Assembly (NCBI GenBank): GCA_949317995.1
Contig: OX439038.1
Span: 33,564,613-33,628,612, forward strand
Length of the DNA: 64,000 nucleotides
Direction of reading: 5' to 3'
Origin: Acholoe squamosa
Lineage: Eukaryota; Annelida; Polychaeta; Phyllodocida; Polynoidae
Of the stretch, positions 9,661 through 21,007 are shown piece after piece. A program made the position numbers and the translations under genes. Each line of letters opens with the position of its first letter. The first letter of the stretch is position 1. The notes beneath the pieces are model-generated. The model made no database searches. It was not told the origin of the DNA and saw only the letters and a list, made by a program, of their open reading frames with translations.

Positions 9661-9904
9661 TTTAGCCTGAGCTACCTAGCTGAATCTCTTAGTACTAGCA
9701 ATGTGCTAGTCCCGTATAGTGTCATACACTCCTGGAGGATTGACATGACGCACCAATTATTAAAAGTGCTGACAAGCATAAAGGCTTAATTACTCTCAAT
9801 GGAGCAATCGAGTAAGGGCCCTCAGTTTTCCTCCGGTTTTGTAGATTTTAACTACCATAAATTCTCTTGTATAAGCCACGGCTTATAGACTCTACCAGAC
9901 CCTA

Positions 9905-11885
9905 GGCCGAAATACCTGCCTGCTTACAGGCAGGATCCAAAGGTGTCTGTTGGTAGTCTATCTACTCTGTCAGATTGGTTGAGTGCCCAGTTCTCACAGA
10001 AGTACTTAATGTCAGGTCAAATGCTTCCACCAACACTTCCCTCAATGTATATCCAAAGATTCCCAATACACAAGCACTAGAAATACTTGTGATAATTAAT
10101 TGTGATAATTGCCACCTCATCAGAGGAACTTCAACAACACTGACAGGTTATTTCAGTATTGCAAAACATGGCATTTAATAGTCAACATGGTCAAGTCAAA
10201 TATAATGATATTCAATGGAAAAGATAAAGATAGAAGAGTGACCTTCAAATATGGTGATAGAATATTAGAGAGAGAGTAGACTCATATAAATACTTAGGCT
10301 TTTTACACTAAACTCCAAACATCAAGATTTATTTTTTGAAACTTATGACCAACTTCGTGATAAAGGCCGGAAAGCCATCTACCAATCATACTCATGTTGC
10401 TATCAGAATATTGGGAAACCAAACCCTAGACTATCCCTTAAGCTCTTTGACACCCAAATATGACCATGCCTTGAATATGGATGCGAGCTATGGGGCCTGA
10501 ATAAAGGTAGGAAACTATATGATTTTAAACTGATCCATCTTAAATACCTGAAGTCTATGCTTGGTGTAAGGAAGCAGACAACTTCAGCTGCAGTATATGC
10601 AGATACGGGTAGAGTGCCTCTGAAGGCTCAATGGGAAGTAAGAGCACTAAAATATTGGGAAAGGATTGTTAACTTTGAGGAATCGCATATTCTCCATAGA
10701 TGTTGCATGAAACTGCACCATCTTGACCAGCAAGGACAGGATAACTGGTGTACAAATGTTAAAGGTTTGCTATATTCGCTTGGTAAAAAAAATATAGTCA
10801 GCTTTGGGAAAACCAGCCTACATTCAATAAATCTAACATCATAGCTAGTGCAACTGAACCAATTTTTAGTAAATATTCTGAAAAAATTATGAATGAGATT
10901 GCGCTTGCTGGGGAGGGTAAAAAGTTAAGAACATTCAAAAAATTCAAGAGGGAGTTCAGGCTAGAACACTATCTACTTAAAATTAGCAATCAAAATCACA
11001 GGATGGCACTAGCGCAATACAGACTTAGTTCCCATAATTGAGATAGGGAGGCATTGTAGGCCCCCCAAACCTGAATGTGACAGAGTATGTCTATACTGCT
11101 CAACTGGTGCTATTGATGATGAGGTGCATTTTTTGACAACATGTGAACTTCATAAGGCAGCTCGAACAACTCTTGGAAATCATATAGATGGTCAAATCTG
11201 TAATTACTGGGATATGTCAAATATGGATAAGTTTGTTACGGTTGTGAAAGAAAATGACCCTAGTATAATAAATGCACTTGCACAGTTTGTGTATACTGCG
11301 TTTAAGCAGAGGCAGCAGCAGCTTTAGACTACCCTCTGTGGAATCCAACTATTATCCTAGGTGCTATGTATATTGTACGGTTTCACCTAGTATTATATCA
11401 TCACATTCATAACTTTAATGTATATAAATATATGAGTTGTAGGTATGGTACAGTTGACCCACCTAGGTTATGTATGCCGTGTCTGTATTTGTGTATCTCT
11501 GTAGGGATTTTCGTGTGTGTGACTGTGTGAGTGATCTGTCTTATACAGAAGTATCTGTTTTCAGGGCTTTTGACAGGGCTGCGCAGTGCGTAATACACGC
11601 TTTTAATGCTTAAATGTCACATTTAATTGGCTAGAATGGCCATTCATTTACAGAATGGCACATTGTATTTGCTAAAAAGTGTGCAATTGGCGCATTGCAA
11701 AAAATCCTGTCAAAAGCCCTGTGTTTTCATAGATTTAGTTCTGTAGTACTGTAGACTACGCATGTAGTTTGTAGAACATAGAGCATATACATTATTGTAG
11801 TGGACTTACTGTATGACACATAGGTCAGCAATGACCTCACTTTTTGTTGTCAATAAAAGCCATTATTATTATGATCATGATCATT

Positions 11886-11925
<40 letters not shown>

Positions 11926-12304
11926 ATATTAATCCAGGTCATTTTCAAATCTCCCTCCCTTACTGCAAAACATTGTAGGCCATCTTGAAGCCAGGTGTAG
12001 CCACCTAGGTTAGTCCTACGTTTCAAAAGAAGGCTAACACCAGGTAGCACCCCAAGCATGTTGACAATGGAGGCCATTGAGGTAGTGATATCTAAGCTCA
12101 AGATAAACATGTCAGATATATTGGATATATCTCATGATTCAGTCATTATAAGCTGATGTATATGAAAACTACATGTCTGTGAATAGGAGGGACTATTTCC
12201 AGGAACTGACAGGGAGTAATTAGTTCAGAATAGCCATGTGTTTGTGCCACTATAGACTTGTATACATGTTGGATTCTGCCTGTAAGCAGGCAGGTATTTC
12301 GGCC
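9905..12304. mobile_element. element X, copy 1, hosting a LINE fragment
   Basis: Both ends carry inverted repeats of about 36 bp starting GGCCGAAATACCTGCCTG, which include an internal hairpin CCTGCCTGC-TTA-CAGGCAGG. TA dinucleotides lie outside (9903-9904 and 12305-12306). Without the LINE insertion (about 10101-11930) the element is about 570 bp. Copy 2 is at 17607-18742, and the left end of a third is at 63881. The TA flanks fit a TA-targeting DNA transposon group, but no transposase is present. Confidence 0.75.
10101..11930 (+). pseudogene. 5'-truncated non-LTR retrotransposon (LINE) with 3' tail
   Basis: Broken plus-strand frames match the C-terminal, post-catalytic part of LINE reverse transcriptase proteins. 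At 10557-10844 the frame opens MLGVRKQTTSAAVYADTG, followed by VPLKAQWEVRALKYWERI. At 11065-11327 a cysteine-histidine segment CLYCSTGAIDDEVHFLTTC is followed by a short tail and a stop. About 500 bp of 3' UTR ends in AATAAAAG and an (ATT)n microsatellite at about 11865-11930, as many LINE 3' ends do. The polymerase catalytic domain is missing, so this is a dead 5' truncation. It interrupts element X between GATAATTAAT and AATCCAGG. Copy 2 of X near 18575-18600 keeps the uninterrupted sequence. Confidence 0.75.
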
Positions 12305-12414
12305 TACTAGACCCCAAATTAAAGTGAGGCTTAATATGATCAGAAGAAGGGGTGCGGCTAATAGGAGGGGTATTTGGCACTTTACGGGACAGAGCCATTG
12401 CTAGTACCAAACAA

Positions 12415-12919
12415 ATTTCCTAGGTGGCTCATGTAGTCGGGGGCTAGATCAACAGTTGGCCTCTTTGTAAAGTTTACTTTGGTTGGCCCTTCCTAATAGT
12501 CTATATGAAGGTATATTCTAAAAATCTATACCTTTGGATAGCAAATACTTTAAACTTAAACAATATTAGCTTTATATAGACTTAGTACTTCAAACACAAG
12601 TGAAATTAATTTTTAAAAGTTTTCTTATAGGGAACATATAATCCAGGCTGAGTAAAACCAAGCCATTGTCTCCCTATCAGGCTAATCCCCTCCATTCACA
12701 CCGAAAACAAAGGACAGGTACTTAAGGTGATTAAGATAGAGGCAGGGGCAGCTTATCAGTCTTACATATTCCCATTCTTTTCTGTGGGTGGAGAGGAAGA
12801 TAAGAGATTACCCACAATCCTCTGCAAGATCCAAGATGGCCGTCAGGGGCCAATTACATAACTAATTTCAAGATGGCCACCTCCATACAGGAATGGCTCT
12901 GTTCCCTATAGAACAGAAC
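12415..12919. repeat. inverted-repeat arm pairing with 8829-9395
   Basis: Right-hand partner of the arm at 8829-9395, in opposite orientation and ending directly beside MITE H copy 2. Confidence 0.6.
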
Positions 12920-12922
12920 TAA

Positions 12923-13943
12923 GGGAGTGGTCATTATTTATCAACAGGGGTGGTGGTTGCTTTTTGTGCGGTGCACAAAAAAATTTTTACGCACCCCCCT
13001 CGACAGCAGTCAAAATTTTTTGCCCCCCCCCCACACGCCGGAGAGTTTTGGCATCCCTCTTTTATCGATAGTACCGTAATCTCCCGCGTATAAGGCGCGT
13101 CTTATACGCGAATCAGATTGAAAGTGCGCCTTATACGCGGATACCTCCTACTTTCAATTGATGAACTTTGGAAGTAGGATATTGATCATATATTTTTTAG
13201 AATGCCACAAATAAGGTGTGATAAGAAGTAGAACTTAACTCTAACATTGTATTATCAGTTTTTTCTCCATTTCAGAATTCTATCAATGTGTTGGCATGTT
13301 AGGAAATGAATTTATATCATCACATTATCTAAACATCGTTTGAATTTTTTTTTTGAGTTATCTAAGTTCATCTAAGTACCCAATCATATAGAAAAGAAAT
13401 TGTATTGTGGTGGCACCTAGTGTTAATTCTAGGAATCACCAGATGGCAGCACTGTAATATCAGAGGAGTATTCTATAAGGGTTCATCTTTATTCTCTTGA
13501 TTAAAAGGTCAATAGCATAATTAATAAAATTGTCAGTTAGTGGGGTGTACATATATTTCTATACACATTATGGATAGCAGAATAGTATGCTCAATACATT
13601 AATTTATGGGTACGAAGAGCACCATGGTATCAGCTACACCTTTTCTTTGATTAAAGCAAATACATGACTAATAGAGGAGTTGAATCCCTTACTATCTGGG
13701 GTGCGCCTTCTAGGCCAACCAGCCATCCCTGAGTTGGGGGTGCGCCTTATACGCGCACCGCGCCCTATACGCGGGAGATTACGGTAGTGCGCGGGCATTT
13801 TTGCTAAAAAGAGGGTGAATTTTTAAGCCCCCTCCTCAAGAGGGACAAAAATATTTTTAGCCCCCCCTCGGGGTCTGAAAATTTTACGCCCCCCCCTCAA
13901 ACCCATCACCCCCCCCCCCCGTTGATAAATAATGACCACTCCC
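12923..13943. mobile_element. MITE H, copy 2, interrupted by element W
   Basis: The ends GGGAGTGGTCATTATTTATC and the inverse are flanked by TAA (12920-12922 and 13944-13946). The interior matches the uninterrupted copy at 23417-23698 (for example TCTATAGTAGTGCGC and GCTAAAAAGAGGGT), except that W1 is inserted at the TA within ATAGTAGTGCGC. Confidence 0.8.
13074..13784. mobile_element. element W, copy 1 (711 bp), TA target
   Basis: The left end CCGTAATCTCCCGCGTATAA and the inverted right end TATACGCGGGAGATTACGG are flanked by TA duplicated at 13072-13073 and 13785-13786. The MITE H copy at 23417-23698 preserves the pre-insertion sequence, which proves both the insertion and the TA duplication. 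Two 233-bp relatives lie at 44369 and 48018; the interior here is longer and unrelated, so it is probably a bigger or compound copy. Confidence 0.8.
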
Positions 13944-13946
13944 TAA

Positions 13947-14596
13947 ACCTCCCTGCCTAAACTTACTATTTTCACGTACTATATATACATCATATCACTC
14001 TCCAAGGTCGGGGGTGCATCTTTACACAGGAGCTAGCCCGGGGAGCTACCACGCTAATGTACAGCCGCATTAAAAAAAAGAAATCAAGTGACCACCCCGC
14101 GACCAATCAGATCGTTGCAAATTTTTCGCTGGGTCCCGTGAGTTAATCAATGATCTTTGAACTGGTAGATCTACCCATGTTGAAATGGTTGAAATTAGAG
14201 TTTTTGCAGCCCCGACGTGAACGTATCCGTACTGCGTAACCAGGCAACCATGTGCATTAAGTCATCAAGTCAATCTTAAGAAATGGCTATGTCACAATGT
14301 CGAATTTAGGGGTCTAGGGCTATGTAGCCACTCTCGTAGACCTACCAAAGTAGGGCTACTGGGCGAACCCCATTCATTTTGAGGGTGAAATTTTCAAAAG
14401 GGTGGGCTGCACTAAAGCATTATCTTTAGACAATAAATGATACATGTCTGGACAGATATTTGTGAGTTTGTCTCACCTTTGCGGGTTGCATCAAATTAGA
14501 ACTAATGAACACATTTTGCAAGTGTTTTGATGACATTTCTAATGAAACCTTCAGTAAGAAACACAATGGTGGCCATTTTGACGTCTATATGACATT
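13947..14596. other. no feature identified
   Basis: Non-repetitive intronic DNA; no exon-like motif found. Confidence 0.4.
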
Positions 14597-14907
14597 GTAA
14601 TATGCAAAATGTCGCTCCGTGAGAAATGTTTCCGCGGAAAATCAAGTTACACTTTGCATTAATCATACTTCTACAGCGTAGGGGCAGTATCATTAGGGTT
14701 GTTGTTTTTTTCAATTTCTATAAGAGGAGAGGGATATTTTCATGGTTGCTTCCTTTCAAAGAAAGAACTATTTGTTTCGAGATTAAGTAAAGTTTATCAC
14801 TCTTCAAGCAGATATTTTGATCTTGCATGATCCGATTTAGAGGGTGCAAAGTCTGTTGGAAGAACGCTGGAAACATTTTGCATGGTAGCGACATTCTGCA
14901 TGCGACA
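14597..14907. mobile_element. element K, copy 1 (about 311 bp)
   Basis: The ends form inverted repeats of about 31 bp: GCAAAATGTCGCT... and AGCGACATTCTGC. The core contains CGTAGGGGCAGTATCA and AGAGGAGAGGGATATT. It is highly similar to 23832-24142, and a partial copy lies at 63215-63880. No coding capacity. Confidence 0.75.
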
Positions 14908-15266
14908 ACGTACCATGTTGTCATGGTAATATATAAGCAAATGTCAACAACCATGTAATATTTTTGCATCGTATTCCCCTAAGTGAGTCTGCCGTATTCA
15001 AAGAGGCCTCACATGACTGACCTACTTATGGTAATTAGCAGGAACCCTCCACAAACAGAGTGTATTATGGGAAACCTCAATAGACAAAATGGGAGTTGAC
15101 ATTTGCATTTATGTCATGGCCCTACGAGGTTAATTTGCTTTAAAATAAAGAAACACAGCTCAAATCTGTTCAGAATCCAAGATGGCAGACACCCATTGAA
15201 TATGGCCACATTGTATTCCATCCCCCCCATTGAATACGGCATATCCAGTACTGTTCTATAGTAACG

Positions 15267-16751
15267 GTAGGGATGGGCGCCACCAGCTACTGCTGAACAC
15301 TGCCTCTCTGTCACTATAGTAAATAGAGCAACTTCAAAACCTGAATTTTGTTACTTCTGTTCCATGGAAAAATACCATCTTTTGGTATGTTATGTAAAAA
15401 GACCCATAGAATAGGAATACCATAGGCATTTTCTTGTGGGATGTGTAGTTTTTTATAGATGAAGTTTTCAAATGGCAATGTTTGCTATGACCGGAGTGCC
15501 TCTGACCCTGACATCAGTTACTAAATTTGTTATAATTCTTACAGTTAACATGCTTTTTGGAGCAATTTGAAACTTATGATATCAAGCTTCCTGGCTAATG
15601 TGGAAAAAAAGAGTTTTTGAAATTTTCAAATTGGAAAAAAATAATTCAGATTTTTAACCATTTTTTTGAAATTTCAAAGTATTTGTTCACCTTTTAGAAC
15701 TACAACCAAAATGTCTGCAATTTTGTCTTCTACAAAAATCTAAAATCTATTCCTATCTATCTGTGTGCTGAAAAGTGCTAGAAGTAAAACAGTAACAGCA
15801 TATTTTGCTTAAAATTGCACAAAACTGACCTGTGTGATTTTACTCCACCACAGGGAATTTTGAGTTTCCATCAAAATATGATAGACTTCTCCATATCAAA
15901 TCATAAAAAAAATTATACCCCCAGAACCACCAAACTGTTTTCTGTCCACTGATGTGACTGGCTTCTCTCTAACTTAAACTGTTACAAAATTATGAGTATT
16001 TACAAGAGATTATGTCAAAAATGCACCACTCAGTGAGTGTGGTCAGTGAGGCATGATTTGACCTAATTTTCCCTCACTGAGCTGATATTGACCAGGAAAA
16101 TGTGACAGAAAATACTCCTAACTTTTTTATATTCAAAAATGCATTGCTTCTCTTCTAGTTACTGTATTACATTTATTCAAAAAGCATAATGTTAGCAAAG
16201 ATTTCTTCTTTCTAGGGTATAATTTTTCGATTGGATGGTTAAAGGGATATAGTCAAGCAGAGAATGAACAGGATAAGTCTATGGATGTAACTGAGAGCTG
16301 GAGTATCGTGTGACACAGTTACCAGAGTTTGGGGTGGGGGCAGCAGATGGGGCCTGTCTAACCTGTCAGCACCTCCGGGGGCAAGGGTCAAACCAGACAT
16401 TGGAACTGTTAGAATTTGAATCTGAGGATCAAAACAAACAGCTGTCATCTTCTTTATATGCAATATACTAGCATGACACTTTCTTCATTTTATATGAGTC
16501 ATAAGTATATTGGTCCATGCATTGAAATGTGTGAAAATGGCATGTCCATTTATGTTCTATAAAGAGTAATTTAGCTATTACTAGACACCCTTCCTCCTAA
16601 GCCTCACATCCACAGTGTACACAGATATGTGATTGTGAGGCTGTCACTGGTAATCAATCAGATTTGCTCACCCTGTGGTTCTGGCGGTGGTGTACAACCA
16701 AACTGAGCATGAGTATATCCCTTTAAATATTTAATTTTGGGTGCCCATCCC
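15267..16751. mobile_element. non-autonomous hAT-like element, 8-bp target duplication
   Basis: The left end GTAGGGATGGGCGCC and right end GGTGCCCATCCC are inverted over GGGATGGGC. TAGTAACG occurs directly before (15259-15266) and after (16752-16759), and an 8-bp duplication is the hAT hallmark. No transposase frame is visible in the 1.5-kb interior. Confidence 0.65.
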
Positions 16752-16759
16752 TAGTAACG

Positions 16760-17003
16760 TGGCCCCCAAGGGGTAAAAAACGACATGGCGACATTTGGCC
16801 ATTTTTTGGTGACATTTCGACTTTGTACCCTTTTAAAAGTGACATGTGATATGTCCAATCCATAAAAAAGTGACATTTGATCTGAGGCCTTAAATTTTGA
16901 GATTATTAGACATGTTTTTTTTCCCCTAAAAAAGTGACATGTGATCTGAAGCCTTGCATTTTGGCGACATTGTGACCTCAGGAGGGGTCCCCTTGGGGGC
17001 CCC
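16760..17003. mobile_element. 244-bp element with GGCCCCCAAGGGG ends
   Basis: TGGCCCCCAAGGGG at the left and CCCCTTGGGGGCCCC at the right are inverted. AGTAACG is found before (16753-16759) and after (17004-17010), so it re-used the duplicated site of the neighbouring hAT-like element. The interior repeats GACATGTGAC/GACATTT motifs. A related left end is at about 28455. Confidence 0.7.
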
Positions 17004-17064
17004 AGTAACGGTCGTATCTGCCATGACATAATTTGTTGATGCCCTCAATATGTCGATTCATTGA

Positions 17065-17604
17065 GACGAAAAGTCCCGTAACTACGGCAACGGTCCGACG
17101 TCCGCACACCGGAAGCCGGGGACAAAGTGGTGCTCTGCCCTCTACACTCCCCCTTACGTACCATAATAAAAATGCTACACTGGAGCCCTGCACGTTTTCA
17201 AATGCAGATTACGGCAGTAATACTGTCCCAATCTCTTACTGACAGACATGGCATTATCTTCTCTGTCATCCCATTATACTGTGCGAATAATATTGCCATG
17301 AATGCCATATTTTGGGAGAATTTAGACATTGAATGGTGAACGCAACACTGGAGCATACAAAATTGTCCCCGGCACAGTATGGCGCGGTCCGTGTGCACGT
17401 GACACTTTACATTGGTAATTTACTACGTTACGTGGTTACCGTCCGGATGAATACGTCACAGTCATTCTGTGAATGGCAGAACCATTACAGACGATACTCA
17501 GTCTAAAGCCTAAGGTAGCGAAGTCAGTCAAGCAACGGGACCGGTGGATTGTATCTGTCACTATGCTAAACAAGTGTTTTCAAAATTGGGATTTCTAAGG
17601 CCAT
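17065..17604. other. no feature identified
   Basis: Overlapping small frames on both strands but no recognisable protein or repeat. Confidence 0.4.
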
Positions 17605-17606
17605 TA

Positions 17607-18742
17607 GGCCGAAATACCTGCCTGCTCACAGGCAGGATCCAAGATGTATACAAGTCTATAGTGGCACAAACATATGGCTAGTCTGAACTAAGTACTCACT
17701 TTCAGTTCCTGGAAATTGTCCCTCCTATTCACGAACATGTAGTTTTCATGTACATCAGCTTATATTGACTGAAGCATGAGATATATCCAATAAATCTGAC
17801 ATGTTTATCTTGAGCTTAGATATCACTACCTCAATGGCCTCCATTGTCAACATGCTGGGGATTCCACCTGGTGTTAGCCTCCTTTTGAATACGTCCGTGC
17901 TTCACAGCGCCCGGATTCAGAAGGCGCTGTGTTCACGTGACGTCAGCTGCCGTCGGTCCGTACGGTAGAAATGAGTTTGTTTACATTCCAGTTTGGCATA
18001 TTACAGATATCCCTACAACATTTACACCTTACCAGGCTACTTCTATGATAATAATCTACAGCCAGATAAGAAATGATTGTTTACTTCCAACAATTAAAGG
18101 AGTAACATGTCCTGAAAGTCTGTTACAAATGGCCTTGAGAATTTGACCTTGCTTTTGGGTTGTTTTGATTTGAGCACCTGTAGTCTCAAAACTTTGTGTA
18201 TAAAATCTACTAAATATTGGTATATGATATACATTATATATCTATTTTTTTTTCTTGTCCAAACAATATACATTTCCACTCAACAGTAGGAAGAGAAAGC
18301 CATCTCTTGAAAAACAGAACAAAACAGGGGGTTTGAGGCTCAAGCCACTTCCAGCCACTTTTGGCGGATCCAAATAACGTGATATCAGTGCCATATAGCG
18401 CTAGCGGCCACTAGGCACAGAGAGCGCCAGCGGGTTTCGGTGTACCTTTTGAAACATAGGGCTAACCAACCAAGAATAGTGTAGTTTTTTGGCACTAGGT
18501 GGCTTCACCTGCCCTTCAAGATGGCCGACAATGATTTGGAGTTAGGGAGGGAGATTTGAAAATCACCTGGATTATTAATTATTACAAGTATTTCAAGTGA
18601 TTTGTTTATTGTGAATCTTTGGATATACATTGAGGGAAGTGTTGGTGGAAGCATTGGACCTGAACAGTAAGTACTTCTGTGAGAAATGGCCACTCTGCCA
18701 GATTGGCTGACCAAACAGACTACAACAGACACACTTGGTCTC
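17607..18742. mobile_element. element X, copy 2 (inverted relative to copy 1)
   Basis: It starts at TA plus GGCCGAAATACCTGCC and runs through sequence matching the reverse of 12304 down to about 11931, then of 10100 down to about 9930. It is interrupted at 17890-18444 and has lost its far inverted repeat. It shows no LINE at the position occupied in copy 1. Confidence 0.7.
17890..18444. mobile_element. 555-bp insertion with 9-bp CCTTTTGAA duplication
   Basis: CCTTTTGAA flanks both sides (17881-17889 and 18445-18453), and the combined flanks read continuously in element X copy 1. The left end contains a hairpin CACAGCGCC/GGCGCTGTG. Terminal inverted repeats are weak. The class is unknown, and an 8- or 9-bp duplication would fit hAT or a Mutator-like group. 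Confidence 0.6.
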
Positions 18743-18861
18743 TGAGGTTCCCTCAGAGCGTCTACGGAGTAAAGGCCATAGGCATAGCCATAGTCTATAG
18801 TATAGACTATACAGTATACTGACACTGTCAATGTTTTCAAATAAATAAAACTCAGGCTTAC

Positions 18862-18948
18862 ATCCGCTCTACTCTTGATCGTGCTTCTCTTCGGTCTAAA
18901 AAGAACATCCTTGAAGTCAAGTTTAATGTCCGTATCGATTCGTGGCAT
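18862..18948 (-). CDS. GMPR: GMP reductase, exon 1 (codons 1-29)
   Basis: The start codon is at rc 18946-18948 with A at -3. The exon encodes 29 residues, MPRIDTDIKLDFKDVLFRPK plus RSTIKSRAD, the highly conserved N-terminus of animal GMP reductase. It then meets a GTAAGC donor (rc 18856-18861), phase 0. The open frame runs on to 18505 without being coding. Joined to exon 2 (5972-6091) it gives 69 codons in frame. A palindrome array starts about 160 bp upstream, so the promoter must be short or lie within repeat DNA. Product: cytosolic enzyme of purine interconversion (GMP to IMP). Confidence 0.93.
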
Positions 18949-19111
18949 GTTGACAGCTACGAAGGAAAAAATGTACGTCTCCTGCTGCCGAAGATCTGCT
19001 GTCTAGTGCTGCTGTTGTCCCAGGTTTGACATTTTAGTTCTCGACAAGGCCGTTAGGTGGTGGATGGTGTCGGGGCAATGTGTTCCCCCTGTTTACATTC
19101 TCCTGCCCGCG
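18949..19111 (-). promoter_or_regulatory. GMPR: GMPR 5' flank / probable core promoter
   Basis: These 163 bp lie between the GMPR start codon and the foldback array. On the gene strand they contain CAG-rich tracts (GACAACAGCAGCAC) and no TATA box near the ATG. The assignment is positional only; no motif proves promoter activity. Confidence 0.35.
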
Positions 19112-20994
19112 GCAGGATACCGATGACAGCGGTTTAGCTAGTCCTCAGGGCTACAGCGCCTGCCGCGTCTGCAGCGGACTCTACGCGGATCCTCCCGCGG
19201 TGAGCGTAGGTGCGCGGGCGTAGTGGTAGTCCTCAGGACTATAGCTAATTATGCGTTGCTTAAGTCTAACGCTACTAGTAGCTAGTAAGCCATCCTTAGT
19301 CCTGGGGACTAGGTGATCGTTTAGCCCACAACTAAACTATACCAGTCAAGTCCTGGGGATAAAAGCATAGTCCTAAGGACTAAAGCCTAGTCCCCAGGAC
19401 TAAGAATATGAGGATATTGTCCTAGGGACTAATTGTACATTCCCATGAATTACCCTGCAGACCGCATGACTTTGTATAAGACTGTGCTGTTAGTCTCCAG
19501 GACTAAGCTTTTAGACCTGGGGACTAATTCGTAGACTCAGGGACTACTTGTTTAGTCCTGAGGACTACAAAAACATCTGCCTAGTCCTCAGGACTAATGC
19601 ATGTGGTTCTGAGGACTAATTCATTGATTGATGTCTAATGTAGTTGTGACTAGGGATGTAGTCCCCAGGACTTCAAATTTAGTCCTGAGGACTACTTCTT
19701 AGTCCCCAGGACTGCTCTGTGTAGTCCCAGGGACTAAAGATACAGTCCTGGGGACCAAGGACTGTGTCTCTTGTCCCAAGGACAATGTTGCAGTCCCCAG
19801 GACTGTATCTTTAGTCCCTGGGACTGCACAGTAGTCACTGGGACTACAAGTAGTCCGATGGTGACCAAAGGACTGAAGGTAGGCCTATGGTCCTAGAGCA
19901 TAGTCCTTGGGACTAAGACCCTACATCCCACCTACCCCTTGAGACTTGGCAGATATAGATAGTCCTCGGGACTAAGACCTAGTCCTCAGGACCGGCTGGA
20001 CTGAAATAGTAGTCCCTGGGACTATGTCTCTAGTCCCCAGGACTACATCTTTAGTCCTGAGGACCAGGCAGCTACGTCTTTAGCCCTCAGGACTTAATTA
20101 ACAGTTAGTCCCTGGGAGTGAACCTTGTACCAGGGTATAGATATGGAAAAGGCTGCGTTCATCAATTTCTAGCCTTCAGGACCATTCTTCTAGCCCGAGG
20201 ACTACACTTTAAGTCCCTAGGACTAAAGTTGTAGGCCTCAGGACTAACGTCCAATCACCAGGAATGTCTCTTGTCACTAGCACTAGGTCACTAGCACTAG
20301 ATGTGTAGTCCTCAGGGCTAAAATATCATCCTGAGGACTATAATCTTTAGTCCTCAGGACTAAGTTTTTAGTCCCAGGGACTATGTCTTTCTAGCACCGA
20401 GGGCTGTTCGGCATACCCATGTGGTCGTAAAAATAAAACGTAAGGCCTTAGTCCCAAGGATTGTATCTTAGTCCCAAGGATTATGTTCTAGTCCCTAGAA
20501 CTATATGTTTAGTCCTTGGGACTAGACAGACAGACTTTGAAGCTACAAGTCAATCCTGGGGACTAAAAAATAGCTCCAGGGACTAAAATTCTAGTCCCCA
20601 GGACCAAACCTTGACTCCCCATGAGCATGCATCGAGATGCAGTCCCTAGAAGTTTCAGCATTGTTACTTAGATTCAAAGCCTATAGTCCCTGGGACTACA
20701 TAGTCGTCCCAGGGACTAAAGATACAGTCCTAGGGACTAGATTAGAGTCCTTGGGACTGAGACCCTGGCTCATAATCATCCAAGAGTAGAGAATAGTCAT
20801 GGTGCCCTGGGGATGAGATTCATAGTCCCAGGGACCACCTGTTTAGTCCTGAGGACTAAACTGTAGAACGCATAGTAAAGGCGCGTTCTAGTCCCCAGGA
20901 CTAGATGTCGGCGCGTGGCTGCTGCTGGCCGCTGCGGACGCGGCAGGCGCTGTAGCCCTGAGGACTAGCTAAACCGCTGTCATCGGTATCCTGC
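19112..20994. mobile_element. foldback element built of AGTCC-GGACT palindromes, copy 1
   Basis: The terminal inverted repeats of about 67 bp (GCAGGATACCGATGACAGCG... at both ends) are nearly perfect. The interior carries short palindromes of the form TAGTCC(N)2-3GGACTA, such as TAGTCCTGAGGACTA and AGTCCCCAGGACT. I count about 22 in the first 0.7 kb, and they continue throughout at irregular 15-40-bp spacing. No open frame. It lies directly upstream of GMPR exon 1. Confidence 0.8.
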
Positions 20995-21007
20995 CCCGCC
21001 GCGGGCA

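Larger units (their letters stand above)
14908..17064. mobile_element. foldback FB, copy 2, carrying two nested insertions
   Basis: It shares with copy 1 (6440-7102) the blocks TTTTTGCATCGTATT, TGACATTTGCATTTATGTCA, TCCATCCCCCCATTGAATAC and CGTATCTGCCATGACAT. Inserted into it are a 1485-bp element (15267-16751) and then a 244-bp element (16760-17003). The third hairpin of copy 1 is missing, so it is truncated on the right. Confidence 0.65.
6092..18861 (-). other. GMPR: GMPR intron 1 (12.8 kb), transposon-rich
   Basis: It is bounded by GTAAGC after codon 29 (rc 18856-18861) and the AG before exon 2. Almost the whole intron is made of nested inverted-repeat elements and one LINE fragment, listed separately. 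Both exon sequences are undisturbed. Confidence 0.85.

Noticed and set aside
18505..18861. Continuation of the GMPR exon 1 frame as coding sequence
   Set aside because: After codon 29 there is a GTAAGC donor and protein similarity stops. The rest overlaps element X copy 2.
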